Source of the DNA: Streptococcus cristatus | Lineage (GTDB): Bacteria > Bacillota > Bacilli > Lactobacillales > Streptococcaceae | NCBI RefSeq assembly: GCF_008369405.1 | Contig: NZ_VSJJ01000012.1 | Coordinates: 1 to 58,113 of the forward strand | Length of the DNA: 58,113 nucleotides | Direction: 5' to 3' | In this document: positions 39,602 to 48,569 of the stretch, in pieces | Position numbering within the stretch: the stretch's first letter is position 1 | How the letters are laid out: every line of letters begins with the position of its first letter | Translations under genes and position numbers: made by a program | The notes under the pieces: generated by a model | The model's input: the letters and a program-made list of their open reading frames with translations, nothing else | Database searches by the model: none | What the model was told of the DNA's origin: nothing

Positions 39602-40450
39602 TTACAAAAGACTATCTTTTTTAATTCTTGAAAGGCGTTTAATGATTTTTCCTTTCTTCTTCTTTTCTTTCTCTTTGCTTTCATCTTTAGATTTTTTGGC
39701 AGGAAAAGTGAAATAAGTAACAGGAATAGAACTATCTGTACCTGTTTTAGCAAATGTTTGCTCAATATTTACAACTTCTTTTTGTGGAGCAGAGATTTCT
39801 ACTGGGACTTCTTCCTCACCAAAAACATCTGATTCATTTACTTCTTCTTCGTGCGCTTCAAGAGAAGCTTCATCGAATAAACTTTCAGCTTCAACTTGCT
39901 CATTTGAAGCCTCGTCTTCTTCCAAAGGCGTATCAAACAAACGCGTAGCTTCATCTTCCTCTAAAGGAGTATCAAATATACTTGCAAATTCGTCGTCTTC
40001 CGAAGCTTCCTCGATTAGACTTGAGAGGTCAATTTGACTCTCTAAAGTTTCTTCGTCTAGAATGTGACCAATTTGACTAAGAAGCTCTTTGATTTTTTCC
40101 TTTTGCATCTTATAGAGCTTTTCAGTTTCAAGACGTTTTTTCGTCAATTCATCAATTTCTCCAAGAATAGATGATCGAACTTGTAAGAAGTCTTTCTGAG
40201 CTTTTTCTAAAACTTCTTGGGCTTCTTTTTCTGCCTTTTCATGCGCTTCAATGATCAGTGATTTAGCATATACGACAGCTTCGCCAATTTCCCTTTCTTG
40301 GTTCTTTAAAGCATCAATTTTTTTGCGTAAAGATTCAATTTTCTCATTCTTTTCACGAATTTCATTATCAAATCCTTCTTCTAACGATTCAATGTATTCT
40401 TCAACTTCCTTGGCACGATAGTTACCAAATAAGGTCTTTTTAAGTCTCAT
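39602..40450 (-). CDS. DivIVA-like coiled-coil protein with acidic repeats and basic tail
   Basis: 282 residues from the ATG at 40450 (AGAGGGAGCAG upstream; an in-frame ATG at 40471 is less well placed). Residues about 4-20 (KKTLFGNYRAKEVEEYI) match the N-terminal DivIVA pattern. Residues about 20-135 are a long charged coiled coil. An acidic region follows with two tandem copies of FDTPLEEDEA. The last 30 residues are strongly basic (KEKEKKKKGKIIKRLSRIKK). DivIVA proteins oligomerise and bind curved or septal membrane. No DivIVA gene is expected in an accessory Sec locus. It is cotranscribed with gtfA and gtfB, behind its own promoter. Confidence 0.75.
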   Translation of the reverse strand: MRLKKTLFGNYRAKEVEEYIESLEEGFDNEIREKNEKIESLRKKIDALKNQEREIGEAVVYAKSLIIEAHEKAEKEAQEVLEKAQKDFLQVRSSILGEIDELTKKRLETEKLYKMQKEKIKELLSQIGHILDEETLESQIDLSSLIEEASEDDEFASIFDTPLEEDEATRLFDTPLEEDEASNEQVEAESLFDEASLEAHEEEVNESDVFGEEEVPVEISAPQKEVVNIEQTFAKTGTDSSIPVTYFTFPAKKSKDESKEKEKKKKGKIIKRLSRIKKDSLL

Positions 40451-40479
40451 TCTGCTCCCTCTATTTTTCATTTATCCTA

Positions 40480-40485
40480 ATTATA
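40480..40485 (-). promoter_or_regulatory. Probable -10 box for the DivIVA-like-gtfA-gtfB-asp4 transcript
   Basis: TATAAT on the minus strand, 30 nt before the DivIVA-like start and downstream of the terminator at 40642-40683. No strong -35 box is seen; a second candidate, TACAAT, lies about 20 nt upstream. The need for a promoter here follows from the terminator. Confidence 0.5.
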
Positions 40486-40641
40486 TACTATCTTATCAAT
40501 TGTAGCATAAAATAACGCTTATTACCATTGTTTTCTAAGTCTCAGACCAAAAAAATCCGAATTCTACAGAGGGAGATAGAATCCTATTCATCAGCTATTT
40601 CGATGATTTTTTAAGATTGTTTGCATCTGCTTTTATAAACA

Positions 40642-40683
40642 AAAATACCTGAATAGATGACATGCAATCCATTCAGGTATTTT
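40642..40683 (-). terminator. Strong terminator after the GH1-like gene
   Basis: AAAATACCTGAAT (40642-40654) pairs with ATTCAGGTATTTT (40671-40683), a perfect 13-bp stem with a 16-nt loop. It splits the locus into an upstream transcript (secY2 to GH1-like) and a downstream one (DivIVA-like to asp4). Confidence 0.85.
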
Positions 40684-40716
40684 CATAAAAGGTAACTAGA
40701 TCTAAAAGCATCTATT

Positions 40717-41892
40717 CTAGAAATTAAGATCTACCCAGCTAAGAGGGGTGTAGCTGAGAAGCTCAACACCATCATATTCTACTGTTTTAACAATCTCTTG
40801 AATATTTGTTTTTAGCTCTTCTATTGACAGGCTATCTGACTCATCTAATACCAAGTCATCTTCCACAACAAATAGTGGCTTTTGATAGCGGTCATAAAGC
40901 TTGTTCATCGCCAGACGGAGACCGACAGGGTCGATTGGATTCTTGTTGGCATTGTTATAAGCATATTTATTGATAAAAACTTCTTGAGAGTTGCTAGAAG
41001 CATGATAACTAAAGCTAACAAAATCAACCTTACCGACTCTTAGGTCAAAGAAGTCATCATTTTCAATATCCAAGGCAATCTGCTCCCGCTCTAAGCGACG
41101 CAAGAAATGATTTGGGTAACAACCACGAACTTGAACATCTGTAAAGACGTAGTTTTCACGATTCTTGACTTCTGCTTCCATTGCATCAATCGCACTATCT
41201 AGATTTTGACTATAGTTACGACTAACTACCAACATGCCGCCAAATTGAAATTCTGGATTGATTGATTTTCCAAGCTTAACAGCACGTGCCGAAGCGACCA
41301 ATTGATAGTGAGCTGCCTGCCAGATTCGTTGGTTCCGATTTTCTCCATCCTCAAAAGACAGACCGCCACCAAGATATGGTAAATGGTGTAAAATATTAAA
41401 TTCATTAAAAGTAATCCAATATCTTACCTTGTCTTTAAAATGTCTGAAAACAGCTTCTGTATAATGCTCATAAAGTTCAATCATCTTGCGGCTCTTCCAC
41501 GCGCCGTATTTTTCATACAGGTGGAGAGGAAGATCGAAATGACTTAAAGTTACAATCGGTTCAATGTCCTTTTGCAACACTTGATCAATGATAGCTTCAT
41601 AGTACTTCAAGCCTTCTTCACTTGGCTGCGCTTCTTCACCCGTTGGGAAAATCCGCGCCCAAGAGATGGAGATTCTATAAGCATTAAAACCCATCGATTG
41701 AATTAGATTTAAATCACTAACATAATCCGGTTGACTCGCTAAAGTAACCTGTCCCAGAAGATCATAGGAACCTATCGGTACTTTTTTATAGTTGATTTCC
41801 CCGGTCAGTACTTCCGCACGAGGCTCACTGATTGGTAGTACATCCGTCGTACCCAAACCTTTGTTGCTGTTGGGCATCGTATTTCTCATCAT
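40717..41892 (-). CDS. Degenerate family 1 glycoside hydrolase-like protein
   Basis: A 391-residue protein clearly related to GH1 (6-phospho-)beta-glucosidases: SMGFNAYRISISWARIFP, LSHFDLPLHLYEKYG (His118), YWITFNEFNI (acid/base Glu164) and KPLFVVEDD (nucleophile position Glu344). Normal GH1 enzymes are about 450-480 residues. Here the first beta strand with its substrate-binding Gln is replaced by an unrelated N-terminus, the E-N-G nucleophile motif is E-D-D, and the protein stops at LSWVDLNF, losing the last strand and the phosphate loop. It may bind sugar rather than cleave it. AAGGAG lies 5 nt before the ATG. Confidence 0.82.
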   Translation of the reverse strand: MMRNTMPNSNKGLGTTDVLPISEPRAEVLTGEINYKKVPIGSYDLLGQVTLASQPDYVSDLNLIQSMGFNAYRISISWARIFPTGEEAQPSEEGLKYYEAIIDQVLQKDIEPIVTLSHFDLPLHLYEKYGAWKSRKMIELYEHYTEAVFRHFKDKVRYWITFNEFNILHHLPYLGGGLSFEDGENRNQRIWQAAHYQLVASARAVKLGKSINPEFQFGGMLVVSRNYSQNLDSAIDAMEAEVKNRENYVFTDVQVRGCYPNHFLRRLEREQIALDIENDDFFDLRVGKVDFVSFSYHASSNSQEVFINKYAYNNANKNPIDPVGLRLAMNKLYDRYQKPLFVVEDDLVLDESDSLSIEELKTNIQEIVKTVEYDGVELLSYTPLSWVDLNF

Positions 41893-41957
41893 AATGACTC
41901 CTTTTGATTTTGTGAATATAGGAAGGGATACTACTGTATATTCTAGTATCTTTAAGA

Positions 41958-44900
41958 TTATCGCTGTTCTTTCTTGTTGTGAGCGATAGAAGCCAATCCA
42001 GATAATGCACTAGCGACATTTTTTAAGTCAGGAGAAATTGGCTGTAAACCTGGTCTTACCATCTGATATGCCTCTTGGTCTGTTACGCTCAAGTTTGGAC
42101 TTGTAGAATCTTGCACAGACAAGCTTTCTTGAGCTAACTGAACGGACTCTGAAGCTTCTTGAGATTCAAGGCTCACACTTTCACTCGATTCTTGTTGATA
42201 AGCAAGACGCATGGATTCAGTTCTTGACAAACTATTTGAGAGAGATTCTGAAATGTGTAAACTATGTGAAAGAGACTTAGATTCTGAAACGCTCTGTTTA
42301 TAAGAAAGCAACTCTGAGATTGAAATACTATAAAATTCAGATAAAGAAACTCTCACGATACTTTGACTGATTTGCTCTGATTCACTCAAGGAAATCGATT
42401 CACTCAAACTCAAGGAAGATGAAGTGCTAACACTATGACTGAGGGATTCTGAAAGACTGATAGAGGTTGAAGTGCTCTGACTCACGGATTCTGAAACCGA
42501 AATCAACTTGCTCTCATATGTAGATTGGGCAACAGAGGCACTAACTAATAGTGAGGAACTTAGCCAATTATACTCTGAAATGGATTGACTCTCACTCAAA
42601 GAGATTGAAAGGCTCGCACTCTCACTCAAGGATTCTGAGATACTATGCATCTGGCTAACACTTTCATATTCACTCACACTTAAGGAGCTTGAAAGGCTAA
42701 GACTTTGACTCAAGGATTCTGAGACACTAAGACTCTGACTAAGGCTTTCAGACTCACTCAAGGCAATTGATTCACTCAAGGCAATTGATTCACTCAAACT
42801 TAAGGACCTTGAAACGTTGACACTGTGGCTGAGGGATTCTGAAATACTAATAGAGATGAAGGCACTTTGACTAATAGACTCTGAAATTGAGGTCAACTTG
42901 CTCTCTAATTCAGATTGGGCGACAGAGGCACTGACTGATAATGAGGAGCTTAACCAAGTATACTCAGAAAGGGATTGACTCAAACTCAAAGAGCTTGAAT
43001 GGCTAGCACTATGACTGAGCGATTCAGAGACACTGAGACTGAGACTATCTTGCTCAGATTGACTCAAGGATTCAGAAACACTGATACTCTGACTGAGACT
43101 CTCATATTCGCTCAAGGAAGCCGATTCACTCAAGCTAAGGACTTCTGAAATGCTGGCACTTTGACTAATAGACTCTGAAATCGAGGTCAACTTGCTCTCT
43201 AATTCAGATTGGGCAACAAAGGCACTGACTGACAATGATGAGCTTAACCAAGTGTATTCAGCAATAGACTCGCTAAAGGAGATAGACTCGCTAAAGGAGA
43301 TAGACTCGCTAAGACTGAGAGATTCCACTGTCCATCTCCTCAAAGATTCTGAAGCAGAAAGGGACTGGCTATAGCTGATTGATTCTGATAGTTGCTGACT
43401 CTCCTTGGCTGATTCTGACTCGAAAAGAAGTTGAGAAAATGCTTCACTCAAGGATAGAAACTTACTGATGCTCAATGATTCAGATGCCGACAGGCTAAGT
43501 GAAGTAAACTCAGACTGAGCCAACCACTCAGAAATAGAGAGACTCAGACTAGTGCTTAGAGAAGTCAAGAAGGTATCTGGGTTACTTTCACTTACTGAAG
43601 TTGAACCAAAATCGTCACTCGAATCTGAAAGGCTAACTGAGGCCGCTTCTAAGGCACTTAAAGACTCAGATTCAGAAAGACTCAGACTAGCACTAATTGA
43701 TTCAGAAAGAGAAGCTGACCGGCTATCCGCTACCGAAGTTGAAACGAATTCGCTCAAAAGGATAGAAGCGGATTCTGAGAGGCTGAGTGACTCGGATTCT
43801 ACCAGACTCCAGTAGGCAGACTGGGAAAGACTTTCACTCTCACTGATAGAAGCAGAAAGTGATTCGTTAGCATAAGCTGATTCTGACTCGGAAAGGCTGA
43901 GTGACTCGGACTCTACCAAACTCCAGTAGACAGACTCAGATAGGCTCTCACTCTCACTGATGGAAGCAGAAAGTGACGCGCTAGCATAAGCTGCTTCTGA
44001 CTCAGAGAGGCTGTGAGACTCAGATTCTACCAGACTCCAGTAAGCAGACTCAGATAGACTTTCGCTCTCACTAATGGAAGCAGAAAGTGATTCGTTAGCA
44101 TAAGCTGCTTCTGAATCGGAAAGGCTGAGTGACTCGGACTCTACCAAACTCCAGTAGACAGACTCAGATAGGCTCTCACTCTCACTGATGGAAGCAGAAA
44201 GTGACGCGCTAGCATAAGCTGCTTCTGAATCGGAAAGGCTGAGTGACTCAGACTCTACCAAACTCCAATAGGCAGACACGGAAAGACTTTCACTCTCACT
44301 GATGGAAGCAGAAAGTGATGCACTGACATAAGCTGCTTCTGAATCGGAAAGGCTGAGTGACTCAGACTCTACCAAACTCCAGTAGACAGACTCAGATAGG
44401 CTCTCACTCTCACTGATGGAAGCAGAAAGTGATTCGTTAGCATAAGCTGCTTCTGACTCAGACTCTACCAAACTTAATGATTCTAATTCTGAGCTTACCA
44501 TGGTTGATTCATGGGAAGCAACTTCATGAATGTCATCAGAATTTTCTGATGTCCATAGCTCTTCATTATAGTCATTTGAACCATTGTAGACTTCTGTTGA
44601 CGCTGAAAGTGTCGCATCCTGATAAGAAGATTGACCTACCAGATAATCTTCATCCGACTGTTCAACAATGTGAGCAAGGGAGTCCTGAGAAGAGACCTCT
44701 AAAGAATCATTCTCCCACTGCGAATCTTGAAGAGAAGGCTCACTTGTTGCAACGGAATCACTGTAGGAATTAGCTGCAGACAAGCTAAGAGAGTTTTGAA
44801 CGCTCGTTGATAGACTCTGGCTGAGATTTCTTACCAAATCATCTACTACTAAGCTATTATTGGCTTGAAAATCCTCAAAGGCTTCCATGATAGACATTGG

Positions 44901-45098
44901 CTCTGCCAATGATTCTAATTCCTCGTTAGGGTCTACCACAGGCTGATTTTGGTCTTGTGGTTTTCGGCTCATCGGTTTTAAGATGGCTGCATCTGGATTA
45001 TAATAATCATCATCCTCCGTCACCAATCGTTTAAACTTCGATATAACGCGCTTAGACCCCTTGGCTCTTACTTTTTTATTTTTACCCATAATATACAT
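41958..45098 (-). CDS. Serine-rich-repeat protein without export signal or LPXTG anchor
   Basis: 1046 residues. The N-terminus is basic (KKVRAKGSKRVISKFKRLV), then acidic, with no hydrophobic core for a signal peptide. Residues about 95-990 are SxS/ESxS low-complexity sequence. It includes six 38-residue repeats centred on YWSLVESES and three copies of a module beginning Y(T/N)WLSSSL with VAQS and ESKL. The C-terminus ends ASALSGLASIAHNKKEQR, with no LPXTG or membrane segment. Canonical SRR adhesins have a signal peptide of about 90 residues, a ligand-binding region and an LPXTG anchor; none is seen. It lies 59 nt after secA2 with no terminator between. GtfA/GtfB modification is likely but unproven. 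Confidence 0.85.
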   Translation of the reverse strand: MYIMGKNKKVRAKGSKRVISKFKRLVTEDDDYYNPDAAILKPMSRKPQDQNQPVVDPNEELESLAEPMSIMEAFEDFQANNSLVVDDLVRNLSQSLSTSVQNSLSLSAANSYSDSVATSEPSLQDSQWENDSLEVSSQDSLAHIVEQSDEDYLVGQSSYQDATLSASTEVYNGSNDYNEELWTSENSDDIHEVASHESTMVSSELESLSLVESESEAAYANESLSASISESESLSESVYWSLVESESLSLSDSEAAYVSASLSASISESESLSVSAYWSLVESESLSLSDSEAAYASASLSASISESESLSESVYWSLVESESLSLSDSEAAYANESLSASISESESLSESAYWSLVESESHSLSESEAAYASASLSASISESESLSESVYWSLVESESLSLSESESAYANESLSASISESESLSQSAYWSLVESESLSLSESASILLSEFVSTSVADSRSASLSESISASLSLSESESLSALEAASVSLSDSSDDFGSTSVSESNPDTFLTSLSTSLSLSISEWLAQSEFTSLSLSASESLSISKFLSLSEAFSQLLFESESAKESQQLSESISYSQSLSASESLRRWTVESLSLSESISFSESISFSESIAEYTWLSSSLSVSAFVAQSELESKLTSISESISQSASISEVLSLSESASLSEYESLSQSISVSESLSQSEQDSLSLSVSESLSHSASHSSSLSLSQSLSEYTWLSSSLSVSASVAQSELESKLTSISESISQSAFISISISESLSHSVNVSRSLSLSESIALSESIALSESESLSQSLSVSESLSQSLSLSSSLSVSEYESVSQMHSISESLSESASLSISLSESQSISEYNWLSSSLLVSASVAQSTYESKLISVSESVSQSTSTSISLSESLSHSVSTSSSLSLSESISLSESEQISQSIVRVSLSEFYSISISELLSYKQSVSESKSLSHSLHISESLSNSLSRTESMRLAYQQESSESVSLESQEASESVQLAQESLSVQDSTSPNLSVTDQEAYQMVRPGLQPISPDLKNVASALSGLASIAHNKKEQR
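43790..44470. repeat. Six tandem 114-bp coding repeats in the SRR gene
   Basis: The phrase encoding YWSLVESES recurs at about 43807, 43921, 44035, 44149, 44263 and 44377, exactly 114 bp apart. Copies are nearly identical, so the copy number can change by recombination or slippage. A second looser family (the WLSSSL modules) occurs near 42548, 42937 and 43229. Confidence 0.9.
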
Positions 45099-45157
45099 TT
45101 TCTCCCGAATGCAGTTATATCCTTATTATAAAGTCTATAGCAGAATCTGTCAAAGCA

Positions 45158-47545
45158 TTAGCCAAAGAAAACCTCTAATTTCCCTGTCGGCTGAATATTG
45201 ATAGAACTCAGTGCCATATTTTTTATAATTTTAAGACTCATGTCTGCATTCATTCTTTTATATGACTCAAAAGCCTCTTTATGAAACTCATATACAGGAT
45301 TCTTTTGCGCATAGCCACGACTGATTACTAAAGCTTGAAATTGTTGTAGATAGTCAACTTGTTCCACCCAGCAATCATCCACTGCTCTTAGCACTGCAAT
45401 GCGTTGAAGCTGCCCAAACAGTTCTGAATCCTCAATCCTATCTCGTTTTCGCTGATATTCTTCAATAAAAAGCTTGGATAGAAACTTTTTAACTTGCTGA
45501 ATATTTGTCACATCTAGATTTTTTGGAATGTCTTGACAATAGTAACTAATGTTATCCAAAACAAAACGATACAAATCAGCTTGCTCTTTAAAGGGATGTT
45601 TCTTCACATAAGCATCCATGGCATCTGATAGCACAGATAGAAAATAATCTAAATCAAAATCCGGATGAGCAATGATGTCATTCCGTTTATTATAGATGAT
45701 TTGCCGTTGAATACGGATACTTTCATCGTACTGCTCCGTTGAGCGTCTTGAAGCTGCTCCTTCATTATCACTGTTTTTCTGAGCTTCCGCCACAGCAAAT
45801 TTCACACGAGCAGATTTTAGACGAACCTTCTGCTTTTCCTCTGGCTTGGCAACTTCTTTTTGATAAAAATCATTTATCCATTTACTGCCAGACTTTGTAA
45901 TAATATCATCCTCAAGTGACACGAAAAATTTACTTAATCCTGGTGCGCCTTGACGGCCTGCACGACCACGAAGCTGCAGATCAACTCGCTCGCTGGACAT
46001 TCTCTCTGTCCCAATAACTGCCAGTCCACCTAATTTGGCAACCCCATCTTCTAGGATAATATCCGTTCCTCGACCAGCCATGGAGGTTGCGACGGTCACC
46101 GCAGAACGTCGGCCTGCCTGAGCAATCATCTCTGCCTCTTTTGCAGCATTATGGGCATTTAGCACATTGTGAGCAATCCCTTCCTGTAGCAAGAGCATGG
46201 AGTAAATTTCTGACATTCTCACTGATCCTGTCGCAATCAGAACTGGCTGACCTTTTCTGTGTAATTTTTTAATATAATCCAAAGAAGCATAAAGTTTCTG
46301 AGGAATCGTCAGATAAATCTCGTCTGGATAGTCAATCCGTTGATTGGGTTTTCTAGTCGGTACAACGACCACTCCCAAATCATATACTTCACGGAATTCG
46401 TCTTCGCAAACCTTACCCGTACCCGTCATGCCAGCCAACTTAGGAAACATCTTGAATAGATTCTGGTAGGTAATGGAGGCCATGGAGCGTGTTTCTAGGG
46501 AAATCTTCACACGTTCTCTCGCTTCCAAGGCTTGATGCAGGCCAGATTGGAGCTTATTCCCTTCTAAAAGTCGACCGGTTCCCTCATCCATCAATTTGAC
46601 TTCACCATTATCCACAGTATATTGGCGGTCTTTTTCAAATAAATGATTGGCTCTTAAAGCCAAATTTATTTGACGAATCAGTTGGTAGTTATTGGGATCG
46701 TAGGCATTTTGCACACGGAAGTAAATTTCTGCTTCCTTGACACCTTTTCTCGTCAACCAGACTGAAGTTCGAGTCGAATCCAGCTTGAAATCTTCTCCTT
46801 CTTTCAAGGTCTTAACAAACTCATCACAGGTAACAAATAGATTAGACTGAACCCGCGGAGAGCCTGAGATAATCAGAGGCATTTGCGCACTGTCTAGGAG
46901 AGCTGCATCAACCTCGTCAACCAAACAGAAATAGAACTTCGGTAAGAATTTCTTTGATTTGGATGTTGCCAAATTTTCCTCAAGGTAGTCAAATCCCAGC
47001 GCACTGTGTGTGGTATAAACGATATCACTTTGATAAATCCGCTGCTTTTGCACAACCTTTAACTTTTTAGCTGGATTTTCTGAAACACCAATCCCAACTG
47101 TCATTCCTAAGTAATGAAAAACAGGAGCCATTTGTTTAGCGTCACGTATCGCCAAATATTCATTGGCCGTAACCAAGATGGTGCTGTTTCCAGTTAAAGC
47201 ATTTAAGTACAAGGGAAGAACCGCTGTCAGCGTTTTGCCCTCTCCTGTCCTCATCTCGGCAATCTGATTATCTTGCATGACTAAGGCACCTAAGATTTGT
47301 ACATCGTAAGGATAAAGCCCCAAGACGCGCTTAGCCGCTTCACGAATGGTGACATAGGCTTCTGGTAAAATTTCCTGCAGCCTTTCTCCCTTAGAAAGAC
47401 GGCCTTTAAACCATTGAGTTTTAGCCTGCAATTCTTTATCTGACATAGCTGCATAATCATCAGAAAGCTGATTAATCTTTTCTAAGATTTTTTTATATCG
47501 CCTTAGTTTAAAGGAATTAGCTAAATGTAATTTTTTAGGCTTCAT
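45158..47545 (-). CDS. secA2: SecA2, accessory preprotein translocase ATPase
   Basis: A 795-residue accessory SecA. Walker A is MRTGEGKTLTAVLPLYL near residue 100 and Walker B is CLVDEVDAALLDSA. The helicase-like second nucleotide domain has GRGTDIILEDGVAKLGG and QLRGRAGRQGAPG. It ends FFG without the zinc-binding tail of housekeeping SecA, as expected for SecA2. It drives export of SRR glycoproteins through SecY2. It overlaps asp3 by 11 nt. Confidence 0.97.
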   Translation of the reverse strand: MKPKKLHLANSFKLRRYKKILEKINQLSDDYAAMSDKELQAKTQWFKGRLSKGERLQEILPEAYVTIREAAKRVLGLYPYDVQILGALVMQDNQIAEMRTGEGKTLTAVLPLYLNALTGNSTILVTANEYLAIRDAKQMAPVFHYLGMTVGIGVSENPAKKLKVVQKQRIYQSDIVYTTHSALGFDYLEENLATSKSKKFLPKFYFCLVDEVDAALLDSAQMPLIISGSPRVQSNLFVTCDEFVKTLKEGEDFKLDSTRTSVWLTRKGVKEAEIYFRVQNAYDPNNYQLIRQINLALRANHLFEKDRQYTVDNGEVKLMDEGTGRLLEGNKLQSGLHQALEARERVKISLETRSMASITYQNLFKMFPKLAGMTGTGKVCEDEFREVYDLGVVVVPTRKPNQRIDYPDEIYLTIPQKLYASLDYIKKLHRKGQPVLIATGSVRMSEIYSMLLLQEGIAHNVLNAHNAAKEAEMIAQAGRRSAVTVATSMAGRGTDIILEDGVAKLGGLAVIGTERMSSERVDLQLRGRAGRQGAPGLSKFFVSLEDDIITKSGSKWINDFYQKEVAKPEEKQKVRLKSARVKFAVAEAQKNSDNEGAASRRSTEQYDESIRIQRQIIYNKRNDIIAHPDFDLDYFLSVLSDAMDAYVKKHPFKEQADLYRFVLDNISYYCQDIPKNLDVTNIQQVKKFLSKLFIEEYQRKRDRIEDSELFGQLQRIAVLRAVDDCWVEQVDYLQQFQALVISRGYAQKNPVYEFHKEAFESYKRMNADMSLKIIKNMALSSINIQPTGKLEVFFG

Positions 47546-48569
47546 TCTTTCTCATCCACTCTTCCGTTTTCTCCAAGTCTATTTTTTGAAGCAAAAAGGA
47601 CTGATCCAACAAATAATCAATTTTGGTTAGTACCCGTGGCCTATTTTTCAGATGGGCATATTCTTTTACTCTAGCTGAGTTGAAGCGTTCCAGTAGCAAA
47701 TCTCTAAATAAAGGATAATTCACCCTATTTCGATAGCGATCAAGAACATGCTGATAATCCAATTCTGACATAAAATCATCAGTCACTAAAGCATAGGTAT
47801 TTTCAAATTGCTGTGAGTAAAGCAAGGCTGCGACATTTGAAATTGGCCCATAGCCAGCAAAAGCGACCTTTTCAAAAGAATATTCTCGAGATAGCTTTTC
47901 AATTGTTCCAAGCAAGATTTCGAAGAACTCTTTTTCCATATACAAAAGAGCGTCTTTATAGGAAGAATTGACTACCAGCAGATTTGAAAAATGTTCCCGA
48001 ACGATTTCTGGAATGTAGCCCGTCCGATTGAAATCAGGCTCCGTAAAGCAAACGTAAATCGTCTCTTGATTGACGTCCTTATGCAACAATTTCGAAATCC
48101 AATAGCGATCGACTGTATAATCTGCCACACCTTCTTCGGCAATATAAATGCTTTCAAACAAGAAACGATGGCAACCAGAACTCACTAATTGAATTTTATA
48201 ATGATGGGTATTGTTCGGAACGCGAACGCTCATGGTTTCACCCTGCTTAATGATTTGATTAAAAATCTCCTCATCACGCGCATTCATAAATTCAATCTTC
48301 AAGTAGGTCGAATTTTCAGGAAGAGTCCCCAGATGGCTGCCAAAGATATATTTTTCTCCTCGCTTCAATTCAGGAAGCTGGCTCGTATTTCGTAAAGCCT
48401 GATAGTTTGCTTGCGAATGCCATTCATGAATAACTGTCCCAGATGGCATGAACTGATTTTCATATAAGACATGCCCATCTGCTAGCAGCTTAACAGACGA
48501 TCCATATAGATACTGAGATACACTTTGCATATCCCAATAAGCAAAATAGATTTCTTCCTTGTATCTCAC
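47535..48569 (-). CDS. asp3: Asp3, accessory Sec system protein
   Basis: A 344-residue Asp3. The N-terminal half is a beta-rich, carbohydrate-binding-like domain (YLYGSSVKLLADGHVLYENQFMPSG). The second half is mixed alpha/beta. With Asp1 and Asp2 it forms the complex that delivers the glycosylated substrate to SecA2. It overlaps asp2 by 4 nt and secA2 by 11 nt, the usual tight arrangement. Confidence 0.92.
   Translation of the reverse strand: MRYKEEIYFAYWDMQSVSQYLYGSSVKLLADGHVLYENQFMPSGTVIHEWHSQANYQALRNTSQLPELKRGEKYIFGSHLGTLPENSTYLKIEFMNARDEEIFNQIIKQGETMSVRVPNNTHHYKIQLVSSGCHRFLFESIYIAEEGVADYTVDRYWISKLLHKDVNQETIYVCFTEPDFNRTGYIPEIVREHFSNLLVVNSSYKDALLYMEKEFFEILLGTIEKLSREYSFEKVAFAGYGPISNVAALLYSQQFENTYALVTDDFMSELDYQHVLDRYRNRVNYPLFRDLLLERFNSARVKEYAHLKNRPRVLTKIDYLLDQSFLLQKIDLEKTEEWMRKNEA

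Noticed and set aside
43192..43815. Plus-strand frames opposite the SRR gene
   Set aside because: They are antisense shadows of serine-rich codons with low complexity and no ribosome sites.
43790..44470. Regular repeats that could suggest a CRISPR array
   Set aside because: The period is 114 bp, units are in frame and coding, there are no unique spacers, and no cas genes lie nearby.
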